Below, in pieces: positions 1 to 7,764 of a stretch of 23,776 bases of DNA (the first letter of the stretch is position 1; each line of letters begins with the position of its first letter). This DNA is from DSFO01 sp041640715 (GTDB lineage Archaea; Thermoproteota; Thermoprotei; Gearchaeales; Gearchaeaceae). Location of the stretch: assembly GCA_041640715.1 (NCBI GenBank), contig JBEPZU010000012.1, positions 1 to 23,776 of the forward strand. Direction: 5' to 3'. Below the pieces are notes generated by a model. That model was given only the letters and a program-made list of their open reading frames with translations. It did not search any database and had not been told where the DNA came from. Both the position numbers and the translations under genes were made by a program.

Positions 1-127
1 ATTTTTAGCAACCATTATTGGCTGAATATTTTTCTTCAACTACATAATTTCTTACGTGCTTTGATGCTATTCGAAGTCTCAAACTTCTATAAAGATTTAA
101 GAAGAAGCGGAGATAATTTTTTTGTAT

Positions 128-202
128 GCCCCAGTAGCTTAGCTTGGACATAGCGCTGGCCTTCTAAGCCAGAGGTCACGGGTTCAATTCCCGTCTGGGG
201 CG
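128..202 (+). tRNA. tRNA-Arg (anticodon TCT)
   Basis: The cloverleaf reads directly from the sequence. The acceptor GCCCCAG (128-134) pairs with CTGGGGC (195-201), and G202 is the discriminator. The anticodon stem 156-160/168-172 encloses loop CTTCTAA with anticodon TCT at 163-165. The T-arm is ACGGG-TTCAATT-CCCGT (178-194). There is no intron, and the 3' CCA is not encoded. A TATA-like AT-rich stretch around 90-104 lies upstream and could be its promoter. Confidence 0.95.
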
Positions 203-397
203 TACGAAGTAGCTTGTATTTGACCGCTATTACTCAAATTTTCACCTACAACAAAGATGCTCCATACTATCGTCTTATTTTTAGCGAGCTATTCACGTAG
301 CACTGGTAATGTTGAATTGAAAACCAAGCTTACGGCTTTTTATCAATAAAATTACAAAAAAATTAATATAATAGACCCGCTCTTACTAAAATTGATT

Positions 398-470
398 GCC
401 CTGGTAGTTTAGCCCGGTAGAATGTGAGGCTGTCACCCTTGAGGCCCGGGTTCAAATCCCGGCCAGGGCG
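398..470 (+). tRNA. tRNA-Asp (anticodon GTC)
   Basis: The acceptor GCCCTGG (398-404) pairs with CCAGGGC (463-469), with discriminator G470. The anticodon loop CTGTCAC (430-436) carries GTC at 432-434; its stem has two G-U pairs at the outer end. The T-loop is TTCAAAT. There is no intron and no encoded CCA. An AT-rich box at about 358-372 could be its promoter. It is the substrate of the AspRS encoded at 20744-22030. Confidence 0.95.
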
Positions 471-558
471 TTATAGAACAGGTATAAAACTTATTAAGCA
501 TAGCGAAATACCTCTTTAGCACTTCTCGTTGTAAAAGGCTAGGGAAAAATCCTACTAA

Positions 559-906
559 CTACATTTTCCTCAAAACTTCGATTAAGACAATAGCATTATT
601 GTGCTTTTCATCCCTTGCTGAATATAGAAGGGTGATTATTCCTTTTTCCCTTTCTAGCTGTTTGATTTTATTAAGCAATTCTTGCTTATTTCTTAGCTCT
701 GATTCGTATCTGTATTTGAATTCTTCCCATTTCTCTGGATCATGAGAAAACCATTTTCGTAAACCATCGCTGGGTGCGATTTCTCTTAACCATAAATCGA
801 CCTTGGCTTCATTTTTTGATATTCCTCTAGGCCATAGCCTGTCAACCAATATTCTAAATCCATCTTCTTTAGCTGGAGGGTCATAAATTCTTTTAGCTTT
901 TATCAT
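559..906 (-). CDS. DUF488 family protein
   Basis: This 115-residue protein belongs to the DUF488 (YeaO-like) family. It has the family's N-terminal signature, with the pattern K-R-I-Y-D-P-P followed by DGFRILVDRLWPRG (residues 15-28), and then the W-F-S-H-D-P segment near residues 52-57. No biochemical role is established for the family; it is a small conserved cytoplasmic protein in bacteria and archaea. The length matches the family, and the ATG start sits exactly where family members begin. It is transcribed towards tRNA-Asp and separated by 243 bases from the acyltransferase gene upstream, so it probably has its own promoter. Family assignment is confident; function is unknown. Confidence 0.85.
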   Translation of the reverse strand: MIKAKRIYDPPAKEDGFRILVDRLWPRGISKNEAKVDLWLREIAPSDGLRKWFSHDPEKWEEFKYRYESELRNKQELLNKIKQLEREKGIITLLYSARDEKHNNAIVLIEVLRKM

Positions 907-1149
907 TGATTATGGTATTTAATATTTTCAAAGTAGATAAACACGTTTCGCTTTTGATACTTTCTAGAGCTAAACTTGGGAGATTTTCGTTTTCAGTCAG
1001 GTTTCATCATACCGAGTTAGGCATTAAAGCTCTGCTGTGGAGAATAAGGGTTGCACATAAAAACATGATCAATTTGTGAAAAACGCGGAAGAAAAGCTTT
1101 AGGAAAAGATTAGAAGTAACGCGTTGGTTAGGATGTAAAATTACTTAGG

Positions 1150-1629
1150 TTATTCTTTTTCCCATAGAGCTTTTCTCTCCTCGTATTCTTTCCTACTATA
1201 GACCACCTTAGCAGGAAAACCCATTACGACAGAATCTGGGGGTACATCTTTGGTTACCAAAGCTCCCATCGCTACTACACTTCCTTTACCTATTCTAACG
1301 CCTGCCCTTATTATAGCCCCAGCTCCTATTATTACATTATCCTCCACGATTACTCCGGCCAACTTCTTGCTCATAGGATAAGGATCATTGGTCAGTACAG
1401 CACAAGGTCCTATGAATACATCATTCCCTATTCTAGATAAAGGAGGGATGTAAACCATGCCTTCTATTCTTACATTACTACCTATCACAACATTGTAATC
1501 TATATGTGAAAGAGAACCTATAACTACGTTATCGCCTATTACAGTGTTATCTCCGATGTATACGAAATGCCATATCTTGACATTCTTTCCTATCTTGACA
1601 TTCTTTCCTATGTAATATATCGGCTGCAT
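1150..1629 (-). CDS. Hexapeptide-repeat (left-handed beta-helix) acyltransferase
   Basis: This 159-residue protein is built from hexapeptide repeats of the type (I/V)-G-x-x-(V/I), visible from residue 8 to about 135 as repeated IGKNVKI, IGDNVVI and IGKGSVV units. This is the left-handed parallel beta-helix of trimeric CoA-dependent acyltransferases. The N-D-P-Y-P segment near residues 81-85 and the C-terminal DVPPDSVVMGFPAKVV resemble WbpD/WbbJ-type N-acetyltransferases acting on amino-sugar nucleotides. The acceptor cannot be read from sequence. It lies 17 bases downstream of a GGR-family reductase gene and is probably co-transcribed with it, so a role in surface glycan or lipid head-group modification is possible but is inference. 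A serine or maltose acetyltransferase-like activity is an alternative. Confidence 0.85.
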   Translation of the reverse strand: MQPIYYIGKNVKIGKNVKIWHFVYIGDNTVIGDNVVIGSLSHIDYNVVIGSNVRIEGMVYIPPLSRIGNDVFIGPCAVLTNDPYPMSKKLAGVIVEDNVIIGAGAIIRAGVRIGKGSVVAMGALVTKDVPPDSVVMGFPAKVVYSRKEYEERKALWEKE

Positions 1630-1646
1630 AATTAATATAACCTGAA

Positions 1647-2747
1647 CTAAGTTTCTATTTTGTTACCAATTAAATATTTTACCACCGAATAGAACGCATT
1701 GGGCAATTTTGTCCCAATATTCTTAGAGAATAAAAGTAAAAATTTCAATATGTCTTTCGTAGATACACTTTTCTCGCCCAAAAAGACCATCATGAGATCA
1801 TCTGGAGCCTCTTTTATCAGTTTGTGTTTAAGCTTTGGATCTAGATTGACAGCTAGTTTGAGAAGTTTAGCGTTAAATGCTATTCTTTTTCTAATGTTCT
1901 TTAGGAAATTGGATTCGCTAAAGAAATTATAGGCTGAAAATATAGAAAATCTTATTCCTTCACCTGTTGTAGGCATAACGAAGCCTGCAGCTTCTCCTAT
2001 GATATAATACTTGTTTATTCTTTGTTTGCTAAGAATACCTCCTACAGAAACGCTTGCTCCTTGTCTGGTATTTTTGATAAGCCTCAAACCGAACGCTTTA
2101 ATCTTCTTCTCATATATCTTCCTCAATTCCGTCCCGTCATAAATCCCTCCAATTCCTACGTTATACCTATCTTTGCCATAGGGGAAAATCCAGAAATAAC
2201 CTTTATCAAGCAAATCTATGATAAGATAGCCGTCATCTATAACCCCGTTAGCCTCTGCATAATCCCTTATGACCGGAATTAGTCTGTATTCTTTACTATA
2301 TAGATTCCTCAAGAAATTTCTAGAATATGTCAAATAACCAGTAGCATCTACAATCAAATCTGCATCTTCCATTTTATCTTTGAAAAAAGTACCCATTTCT
2401 AACTTAGCCCCTTCTTTCGTTACTATATCAGCTAATTCTTGAAGAAACAAGCGTTTGTTGATTATAAAACCTCTTTCACCAAAAGGAGATTTTATGGTCC
2501 TATAATATCTGCCATTGTAATATATATGAACGAAACGCATCTCATTGAGCATCCATTTATACCTCTGTCCTATCTTGAAAGGCAATACTGAAAGCGCATC
2601 GCCTGCCAAAGCTTCTCCACAAGGCTTGAAAGCAAAAGTCTTCCTACCTTCATAAATCTTAACGTTAATTCCTCTAAGAAGAGCATGATAGGCAAAGGTT
2701 AACCCAGCAGGGCCTGCGCCCGCTACAACTACTTTCCTAAATTCCAT
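1647..2747 (-). CDS. Geranylgeranyl reductase family FAD protein (copy 1)
   Basis: This 366-residue flavoprotein has an N-terminal FAD-binding GAGPAG (residues 10-15) after a beta strand, so the ATG start is right for a Rossmann fold. It also has the family K-P-C-G-E-A segment (Cys43), the Y-F-W-I-F-P block in mid-protein, and G-E-A-A-G-F-V-M-P-T-T-G-E-G, the second FAD-contact motif. Enzymes of this family hydrogenate the geranylgeranyl chains of archaeal phospholipids or related isoprenoids. A TATA-like box (reverse complement AAGATTAAAA, 2771-2780) lies about 28 bases before the ATG. It heads a probable two-gene unit with the acyltransferase downstream. A second paralogue is at 19181-20326; which of them acts on membrane lipids and which on another isoprenoid cannot be told. 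Confidence 0.9.
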   Translation of the reverse strand: MEFRKVVVAGAGPAGLTFAYHALLRGINVKIYEGRKTFAFKPCGEALAGDALSVLPFKIGQRYKWMLNEMRFVHIYYNGRYYRTIKSPFGERGFIINKRLFLQELADIVTKEGAKLEMGTFFKDKMEDADLIVDATGYLTYSRNFLRNLYSKEYRLIPVIRDYAEANGVIDDGYLIIDLLDKGYFWIFPYGKDRYNVGIGGIYDGTELRKIYEKKIKAFGLRLIKNTRQGASVSVGGILSKQRINKYYIIGEAAGFVMPTTGEGIRFSIFSAYNFFSESNFLKNIRKRIAFNAKLLKLAVNLDPKLKHKLIKEAPDDLMMVFLGEKSVSTKDILKFLLLFSKNIGTKLPNAFYSVVKYLIGNKIET

Positions 2748-2922
2748 AATTAAATAGAATTAGTTCGTAATTTTAATCTTACAGTAATTACTTTTCTCTA
2801 GATATTGCTCTAATATCTTTTTCTATACCAAACTTCATGAATTAAACAAACTCAAATAGTTATTAGTTCAAAAACAACACTAAATTCTCATTTCCTATAA
2901 GATGTAGCTACTTCCCCTTAAT

Positions 2923-3210
2923 TTATTTCTTTTCTAAAAAAGATAAAGCCTCATCTACGTTGTTGAATAAATAAACTTCTTCGCCTCTCTCTAATAGAAT
3001 AAAATCGAGTTGAAAATCCTTCAAGATGTCATTTAGTGTCCTTTTACCTAAGGCCTGAAACCACTTAATTCTTTCACGAGTAGCTCTATCTTCCACAGTT
3101 ATCGTTTTGCCCAAAATTATAGAATATCTCAATCCTTTGAAGCTGATCCTTACTGAGTATTTCTTGGAAGTAGCGATTTCTTTTAATCTATTTATTTTTT
3201 CCTCCAACAT
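2923..3210 (-). CDS. Unknown 95-residue protein downstream of hisS
   Basis: I do not recognise this protein. It is short, charged and rich in Lys/Glu, with alternating hydrophobic positions suggesting a small alpha/beta fold: helix 1-14, strands around 18-38, and an acidic helical C-terminus ending D-E-A-L-S-F-L-E. It has no cysteines, membrane segment or nucleotide motif. Its ATG begins two bases after the hisS stop codon, so it is almost certainly translated from the hisS transcript and is the last gene of that operon. Close spacing, sensible start and archaeal codon use support a real gene. A role in translation is guilt by association only. Confidence 0.7.
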   Translation of the reverse strand: MLEEKINRLKEIATSKKYSVRISFKGLRYSIILGKTITVEDRATRERIKWFQALGKRTLNDILKDFQLDFILLERGEEVYLFNNVDEALSFLEKK

Positions 3211-3212
3211 AT

Positions 3213-4490
3213 CTAGCTAAACAACTCCTGAATTTTTTCGAAACTAACCTCTTGTTGGATTCTCTTCTTCAAATCCCTCAAAATAACTTTGCCTTCTTTG
3301 AATTCCTTACCACCCATTATCAGGAAATAATCGTAACCTAATTTTGAAGCAGCTGAAAGAGAAGTACTTAAGTTTTTGCTTGAAGTATCGATGACCACAA
3401 TAATATTCTGTTTCCTCAATTTATGGGATAAAGAAAGAGCAGCCTCGATAATATCTTCATCGTGCTCAAGTAAGAAGATTGTTAAAGATTTCATATTTCT
3501 CTTAATTTCTCCTTTATATATCAGTGCAATTCTATCCAATCCAAGCGCACAACCTGTAGCAGGAACTTTTGGACCTCCGTAATACTCGATGAGCAGATCG
3601 TATCTTCCTCCACCACCTATTGCAACATCGATCTCCTCATGCTCAAATTCATATATAATGCCTGTGTAGTATTCTATGCCTCTAGCAAAGGACAAATCTA
3701 GTTCTATATTAGTTAAACCGGCCCTTTTAAGTAACTTTATGAGAGTACCTAAATTCTCTAGAGGTTCAAGATAATTTTCTTTATTTATTATTTTCTTAGC
3801 TTCCGAAATCATTTCTAAAGGGGTAGCCTTGATCTTGGAAATCTCTGAAATTAACTCATAAGCCTCGGTTCCTTTATCGTATTTTTTGAGTTCCTTAGAA
3901 AGTTCCTCGAATTTCTTTTTATCAATTAAAAATAAGAAATAAGGTAAATCTTTGTAGTCTATCCCTGCATCCAACAGGATTTTCTTTATAAGTTCCATGC
4001 TACCCAATTTTATCTTGACATTCTTTAGTTCAAGATGATCAAATATATCAAAGGCTAAAAGAATGACTTCTAAATCTGCTAAGATGCTAGAAGAACCTAG
4101 GTGTTCAAAACCTGCTTGCCAAAATTCCCTGTATCGTGCTCTTTGAGGTTCATCATATCTGAATACGTTAGAGAAATAAGATAATCTGACCGGCTTAGGC
4201 ATTGTCTGAAGAGAATTTATATAAAGCCTAGCTATCGAAGGTGTCAACTCAGGTCTTAAAGCGAGCTTTCTCCCAGATAAATCTTCAAAGACATACATCC
4301 TCTTACTTATCTCATAACCTGATTTTTCTGCGAAGAGAGAATAATATTCGATTGTAGGTAATATAACCTCCCTGTAGCCGTGTTTATAGCTAACTTCTCT
4401 AGCTACTTTTATTATGTGAACTAATTTTTCTGCTTCTTCATAGACCAAATCCCTCATGCCTTTTACAGGTTGGAATTTTTTAGAAGGCAT
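3213..4490 (-). CDS. hisS: Histidyl-tRNA synthetase
   Basis: This class II synthetase of 425 residues charges tRNA-His with histidine. The start K-G-M-R-D-L (residues 10-15) is typical. Motif 2 is the FRYDEPQ...REFWQAGFEHLG block at 110-132. The histidine-specific motif appears as RGIEYYTG (270-277) with Arg270. Motif 3 is GCALGLDRI (313-321). Residues from about 335 form the anticodon-binding domain, and the length is normal for archaeal HisRS. Its ATG overlaps the last base of the upstream prenyltransferase stop codon, so the two are translationally coupled within a four-gene minus-strand operon (5889 down to 2923). The assignment is certain. Confidence 0.97.
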   Translation of the reverse strand: MPSKKFQPVKGMRDLVYEEAEKLVHIIKVAREVSYKHGYREVILPTIEYYSLFAEKSGYEISKRMYVFEDLSGRKLALRPELTPSIARLYINSLQTMPKPVRLSYFSNVFRYDEPQRARYREFWQAGFEHLGSSSILADLEVILLAFDIFDHLELKNVKIKLGSMELIKKILLDAGIDYKDLPYFLFLIDKKKFEELSKELKKYDKGTEAYELISEISKIKATPLEMISEAKKIINKENYLEPLENLGTLIKLLKRAGLTNIELDLSFARGIEYYTGIIYEFEHEEIDVAIGGGGRYDLLIEYYGGPKVPATGCALGLDRIALIYKGEIKRNMKSLTIFLLEHDEDIIEAALSLSHKLRKQNIIVVIDTSSKNLSTSLSAASKLGYDYFLIMGGKEFKEGKVILRDLKKRIQQEVSFEKIQELFS

Positions 4491-5377
4491 TACATCGATG
4501 CTAAGAAGAAAGCAATTAGTGATAAAAGCATAGCTAATAGGAATTTATTCTTAGTTTTAAGTGCATTTTCTTTATTAGCATTCTTTAATAAATTATACGA
4601 GTAATAAATGAAAATGATGTTCGCTATTATGATTACAAATATATAATATGGATTAAAATAACCTAAAATAAAAGGCAAAGGACTTAATAACACTGTAGTT
4701 ATTATGAAATAAAAAGAAAGCTTTGCGGCGAAAATTTCTCCTTTGGAATTGGCGATGGTTTTTATGCCTAGAGCTAAATCCCCTGCAACATCTACTATGC
4801 CTTTTATGATTTCTCTGCTAAGATTGGATAGAAAAGCTAAAACGCATAATATAAAAGTAGGTAAAAAGTTAGAGAAGCCCATTAAGCTGGAACCATAGAT
4901 GAAGGGAAGGGTCGTTGTATAAGTCACAGCTAAATTACCTAATATGCCTCTTCTTTTAAGGAAGAAGTTGTAAGCAATAGCTACAACTAAACCCATTATC
5001 GCTATGAGTATTGAGATAAAGTTCATCAAAATGAAAGATATTATAAGACCAAGTGAGGCTAAAAGTATTGAGAAATACAAAGCAGAAATCCTGGAAATTA
5101 CACCTGAAGGTATAGGTTTCGATGGAAAATTTATTAAATCTATTTTGTAGTCTACGTAATCATTCAAGACCATAGAAGAGGAAGAAAGAAAGAAACCTAC
5201 GAGAAAAGGTAATAAGAATAGATAAAATTCTTTGATTTCCCCTACTAAACTATTCATCCCAAAATTTAGCCAATCAGGATTTGATACCTGAATACCTATG
5301 ATAACCCCAAAACCCATCATTAGAGAGTTAAAAGGTCTGGTTATTTTGATATAACCGAGTAACTTTTCTGTTTTCAT
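4490..5377 (-). CDS. UbiA-family prenyltransferase, probable digeranylgeranylglyceryl phosphate synthase
   Basis: This 295-residue integral membrane protein of the UbiA superfamily has many hydrophobic helices. The first aspartate-rich motif is NDYVDYKID (72-80) and the second is DVAGD...KT (196-207), both needed to bind Mg-prenyl diphosphate. In archaea this subgroup usually transfers the second geranylgeranyl group to geranylgeranylglyceryl phosphate, an early step of ether-lipid synthesis at the membrane. The short 295-residue size and K-I-T-R-P near the N-terminus fit. Its start overlaps the endA-like stop by four bases (ATGA), and its stop overlaps the hisS start. Other UbiA members prenylate quinones or haem, so substrate is inferred from lineage. 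Confidence 0.88.
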   Translation of the reverse strand: MKTEKLLGYIKITRPFNSLMMGFGVIIGIQVSNPDWLNFGMNSLVGEIKEFYLFLLPFLVGFFLSSSSMVLNDYVDYKIDLINFPSKPIPSGVISRISALYFSILLASLGLIISFILMNFISILIAIMGLVVAIAYNFFLKRRGILGNLAVTYTTTLPFIYGSSLMGFSNFLPTFILCVLAFLSNLSREIIKGIVDVAGDLALGIKTIANSKGEIFAAKLSFYFIITTVLLSPLPFILGYFNPYYIFVIIIANIIFIYYSYNLLKNANKENALKTKNKFLLAMLLSLIAFFLASM

Positions 5378-5889
5378 AATTTTATCTTTGACGCTTCATA
5401 AAACGAAACATCGCTGTTGGAATCTATTACAGCAAATATCATGCTTTTCCTCATCCTTAGAGCAAAATCGAGCATCTCATCTAATTTGTCCATCTCAATG
5501 CTTTTACCTTCTTCTAAAATTGCTACAATATAGTTTGCTGCGGTTTCCTTCACGGATTTCCCTCTTTCATATAATAGGAATACGTAATCGTCACCATAAC
5601 CCTTAACTACTGGATGATTCTTTTCCCTAAGTTTCATGTAAACAAGAAATTTTTCAAAAAACTTTTCATCCTTTTGTTTGAAGAATTTTAATGCTTCCTC
5701 AAGACTCAATTCCTTTTCTTTGTACTCTAAGATTGCCAGATTCTTGAATAATAAGTATAATGCTTCAAAACCTTCCAATCTAAGGAAATCTTTCTCTAAA
5801 AACCCATATCCCTCATTTATCAATTTGTTAGCGTTGCTTCTAACAAGATAACCATATCCGTCGTCTGAAATCTTTATTCTAAATACCAT
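5374..5889 (-). CDS. tRNA-splicing endonuclease family subunit lacking the catalytic His
   Basis: This 171-residue protein resembles the EndA family. The C-terminal catalytic-type domain begins around residue 80 (V-Y-M-K-L-R-E-K) with the G-x-x-x-D-Y-V-F-L-L-Y stretch. By my manual alignment the catalytic Tyr corresponds to Y107 and the catalytic Lys to K148 in RMRK. The position of the catalytic His, usually in an H-S-x-Y pattern three residues before a conserved Tyr, is Ala117 (A-A-N-Y). Crenarchaeal-type enzymes pair a catalytic with a non-catalytic subunit, so this is most likely the structural subunit, with the active one encoded elsewhere. It heads the prenyltransferase-hisS operon. A TATA-like box (5911-5922, minus sense) lies about 28 bases before the ATG. 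Confidence 0.75.
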   Translation of the reverse strand: MVFRIKISDDGYGYLVRSNANKLINEGYGFLEKDFLRLEGFEALYLLFKNLAILEYKEKELSLEEALKFFKQKDEKFFEKFLVYMKLREKNHPVVKGYGDDYVFLLYERGKSVKETAANYIVAILEEGKSIEMDKLDEMLDFALRMRKSMIFAVIDSNSDVSFYEASKIKL

Positions 5890-5926
5890 TATTAAAGATA
5901 ATAGTACAAGAATTTTTTAATACTAT
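5890..5926. promoter_or_regulatory. Divergent overlapping promoters (endA-like / mtnA)
   Basis: The two start codons are separated by only 37 bases. On the minus strand a TATA-like TATTAAAAAATT (5911-5922) is centred about 28 bases before the endA-like ATG. On the plus strand an ATTAAAGATA-type box (5891-5900) is centred about 30 bases before the mtnA ATG. Each box lies close to the other gene's start, so both transcripts would be leaderless and their initiation complexes would compete. Box positions are read by eye; transcription starts are inferred. Confidence 0.5.
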
Positions 5927-6952
5927 ATGCTTATCAACATAAGATTTGAAGAAGGGGAAGTGAAGTTTATTGATTGCAGCTCTCTACCCAACAAAATCAG
6001 AATCATCAAAACCAAAAACCCCGATGACATAGTAGAAGCCATAAGGACTATGAAAATTAGAGGTGCGCCAGCAATAGGAGCCGCATCTGCACTTTGTTTA
6101 GCTTTAGCGGCTAACTATTTTGAATACAAAGATAAAGAACAACTTAAGAGCATTTTAAATGAATATTCAAATCGCTTGATAAAAGCTAGACCCACAGCAT
6201 ATAATATGTACTATGCAATTGAGAGGATTTTCAAAGTTTTAAACAGAACTGGTATAAATGAAGTAAAAGAAGAGATATTAAAGGAAGCCATTAAAATATG
6301 CGAAGAAGATATTAACGCAAATTTGAAAATAGCAGAGCTAGGTTCTAATTTAATAGAGGAAGGCGATGCAATTCTTACTCACTGCAACACAGGAGCCTTG
6401 GCTACAGTAGGCGTAGGTACAGCGCTAGGTATAATCGCTAAAGCTAGAGATAAGAAGATAAAAGTATACGTTACCGAAACTAGACCTGTAATGCAAGGAT
6501 CAAGACTTACAGCTTGGGAATTGGAGATGTTAAAAATTCCTTATAAGATAATCCCAGATCTTGCAGTAGGTTACCTTCTTAAAAAAGGAAAGGTAAATAA
6601 GGTCATAGTAGGTGCTGATAGAATACTCCAAACAGGGCATTTGATAAATAAGCTAGGGACTTTCTCAATAGCTTTAATTGCAAATCATTTCAAAGTACCT
6701 TTTTATGTAGCTGCTCCCACTAGCACGATAGACTTGAAAAATAAATTAGAAGATATTATAATTGAAGAAAGGAGCAGAGAAGAGATCATAAAAATCAAAA
6801 GATATTATATAGCTCCTAAAAATGCAGATGTTTTTAATCCAGCTTTCGATGTAACGGATCCTGAATTGATAGACGCGATAGTTACTGAGAAAGGAATTAT
6901 TAAAAGACCTATCGATGAAGGTATTAAAGAATTGATATCACAGAAGACGTGA
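5927..6952 (+). CDS. mtnA: S-methyl-5-thioribose-1-phosphate isomerase
   Basis: This 341-residue protein belongs to the MtnA/eIF2B-like aldose-ketose isomerases. It converts methylthioribose-1-phosphate to methylthioribulose-1-phosphate in the methionine salvage pathway. It has the substrate loop RGAPAIG (45-51), the catalytic Cys153 in HCNTG, TETRP at 183-187, the catalytic Asp231 in GADRI, and NKLGT (241-245). Length is normal. The related archaeal ribose-1,5-bisphosphate isomerase is the main alternative, but full length and the PAIG motif favour MtnA. It is divergent from the endA-like gene and its 3' end overlaps the convergent regulator gene by 29 bases. speD, whose pathway generates methylthioadenosine, is less than 1 kb away. 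Confidence 0.92.
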   Translation: MLINIRFEEGEVKFIDCSSLPNKIRIIKTKNPDDIVEAIRTMKIRGAPAIGAASALCLALAANYFEYKDKEQLKSILNEYSNRLIKARPTAYNMYYAIERIFKVLNRTGINEVKEEILKEAIKICEEDINANLKIAELGSNLIEEGDAILTHCNTGALATVGVGTALGIIAKARDKKIKVYVTETRPVMQGSRLTAWELEMLKIPYKIIPDLAVGYLLKKGKVNKVIVGADRILQTGHLINKLGTFSIALIANHFKVPFYVAAPTSTIDLKNKLEDIIIEERSREEIIKIKRYYIAPKNADVFNPAFDVTDPELIDAIVTEKGIIKRPIDEGIKELISQKT

Positions 6953-7697
6953 CGGATTTATCTATCATACTTAGTTTAGCTTCAAGTTCTTTTAACTCAT
7001 ACTTATTTTCTAAGTAGAGAAAAACCAAGGCGGAAATTTTGCATTCCTTTTCGACTCTTTTGAGTAAAGTGAATAATGCCACATAATCTTCTTGGAAAAG
7101 CATACTTTCTCCTATAACGGCTATCCTATCCTTGCTATTTATTGAATTCTTAGGTATAGCTATGGTTTTCTTAAGCTCTGTTCCATTCGAACGATTTTTA
7201 ACCACATAACTATATTCGACTCTTTTGGCCGGAAAGAAATGTTTGTCCTCATAAACAGGTACCAATTTGGTCTTTAACATTGAAGCCGAAGAAAAACCTA
7301 GAAGAAAATCCCTAGGTACAAAGCAAGCTATTTTGTTTATCCCTTTGAATAACAATAAATGATGGATGTAATTTGAAAAGAAAAAGAAAAGATTAGGATC
7401 TATAACGTCTGAAGATTCCTCCATTCTTATTTTTCTAAGGATTTTAAGCAATAGCCTTTTATCTAAACTCTTATTTATTATCCTTTCCGCATTTGATAAA
7501 CTAGGCAATACTTTACCTGAAACATATCTGGAAAGCAAAGAAAGATCTATAGCAAACAGTTGAGATAACTCATTAAAAGTCATAAAAGGCTTTAAGGCTC
7601 TGAGAATTTCTATCGCGTTGATCTTGAATTGAAATTTGGAAAGACCATCCAGCTTTTGAGTTGATCTGCTAGAATTATTCACCCCACTAGAGTCCAT
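6924..7697 (-). CDS. HTH plus phosphoribosyltransferase-like protein, probable regulator
   Basis: This 257-residue two-part protein has a helix-turn-helix region at about residues 35-70 (tract F-N-E-L-S-Q-L-F-A-I-D-L-S-L-L-S-R-Y-V-S-G) that resembles archaeal HTH-PRTase proteins. The rest resembles a type I phosphoribosyltransferase fold. Where a PRPP loop with adjacent acidic residues is expected (pattern V-D-D-x-x-x-T-G), it has RIAVIGESMLFQED (191-204), with only one acidic residue in the core and no T-G. It is therefore probably not an active transferase and may bind a nucleotide as a ligand-sensing regulator. Archaeal HTH-PRTase proteins such as GfcR are precedents. It lies between mtnA and speD and overlaps the mtnA 3' end. 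The TATA-like palindrome at 7719-7726 is about 25 bases before its ATG. Confidence 0.72.
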   Translation of the reverse strand: MDSSGVNNSSRSTQKLDGLSKFQFKINAIEILRALKPFMTFNELSQLFAIDLSLLSRYVSGKVLPSLSNAERIINKSLDKRLLLKILRKIRMEESSDVIDPNLFFFFSNYIHHLLLFKGINKIACFVPRDFLLGFSSASMLKTKLVPVYEDKHFFPAKRVEYSYVVKNRSNGTELKKTIAIPKNSINSKDRIAVIGESMLFQEDYVALFTLLKRVEKECKISALVFLYLENKYELKELEAKLSMIDKSVTSSVISIL

Positions 7698-7718
7698 CTT
7701 CTTTTATTTTATGAAAAA

Positions 7719-7726
7719 ATTTAAAT
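7719..7726. promoter_or_regulatory. Shared palindromic TATA-like box (PRTase-like regulator / speD)
   Basis: ATTTAAAT is a perfect 8-base palindrome about 25 bases ahead of the minus-strand regulator start (7697). In plus orientation it predicts a transcription start near 7748, which puts the speD start at GTG 7765 rather than ATG 7711. AT-rich palindromes are common here, so this is a plausible but unproven shared promoter element. Confidence 0.45.
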
Positions 7727-7764
7727 ACTTTTTTCTAACAAAAAGAATACAAGGAAAAGCGCAG

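Noticed and set aside
203..397. Possible small gene or RNA between tRNA-Arg and tRNA-Asp
   Set aside because: No open frame with a credible start, no conserved motif and no strong hairpin was seen; probably only the tRNA-Asp promoter.
1000..1016. A C-box-like ATGATGA followed by CTGA on the minus strand, resembling a C/D box guide RNA
   Set aside because: Only four bases separate the boxes, too few for a guide element, and no paired D/C' boxes follow at suitable spacing.
1699..1932. Plus-strand open frame of 77 codons
   Set aside because: It lies wholly antisense to the GGR-family reductase gene, which has clear motifs; it is a shadow frame.
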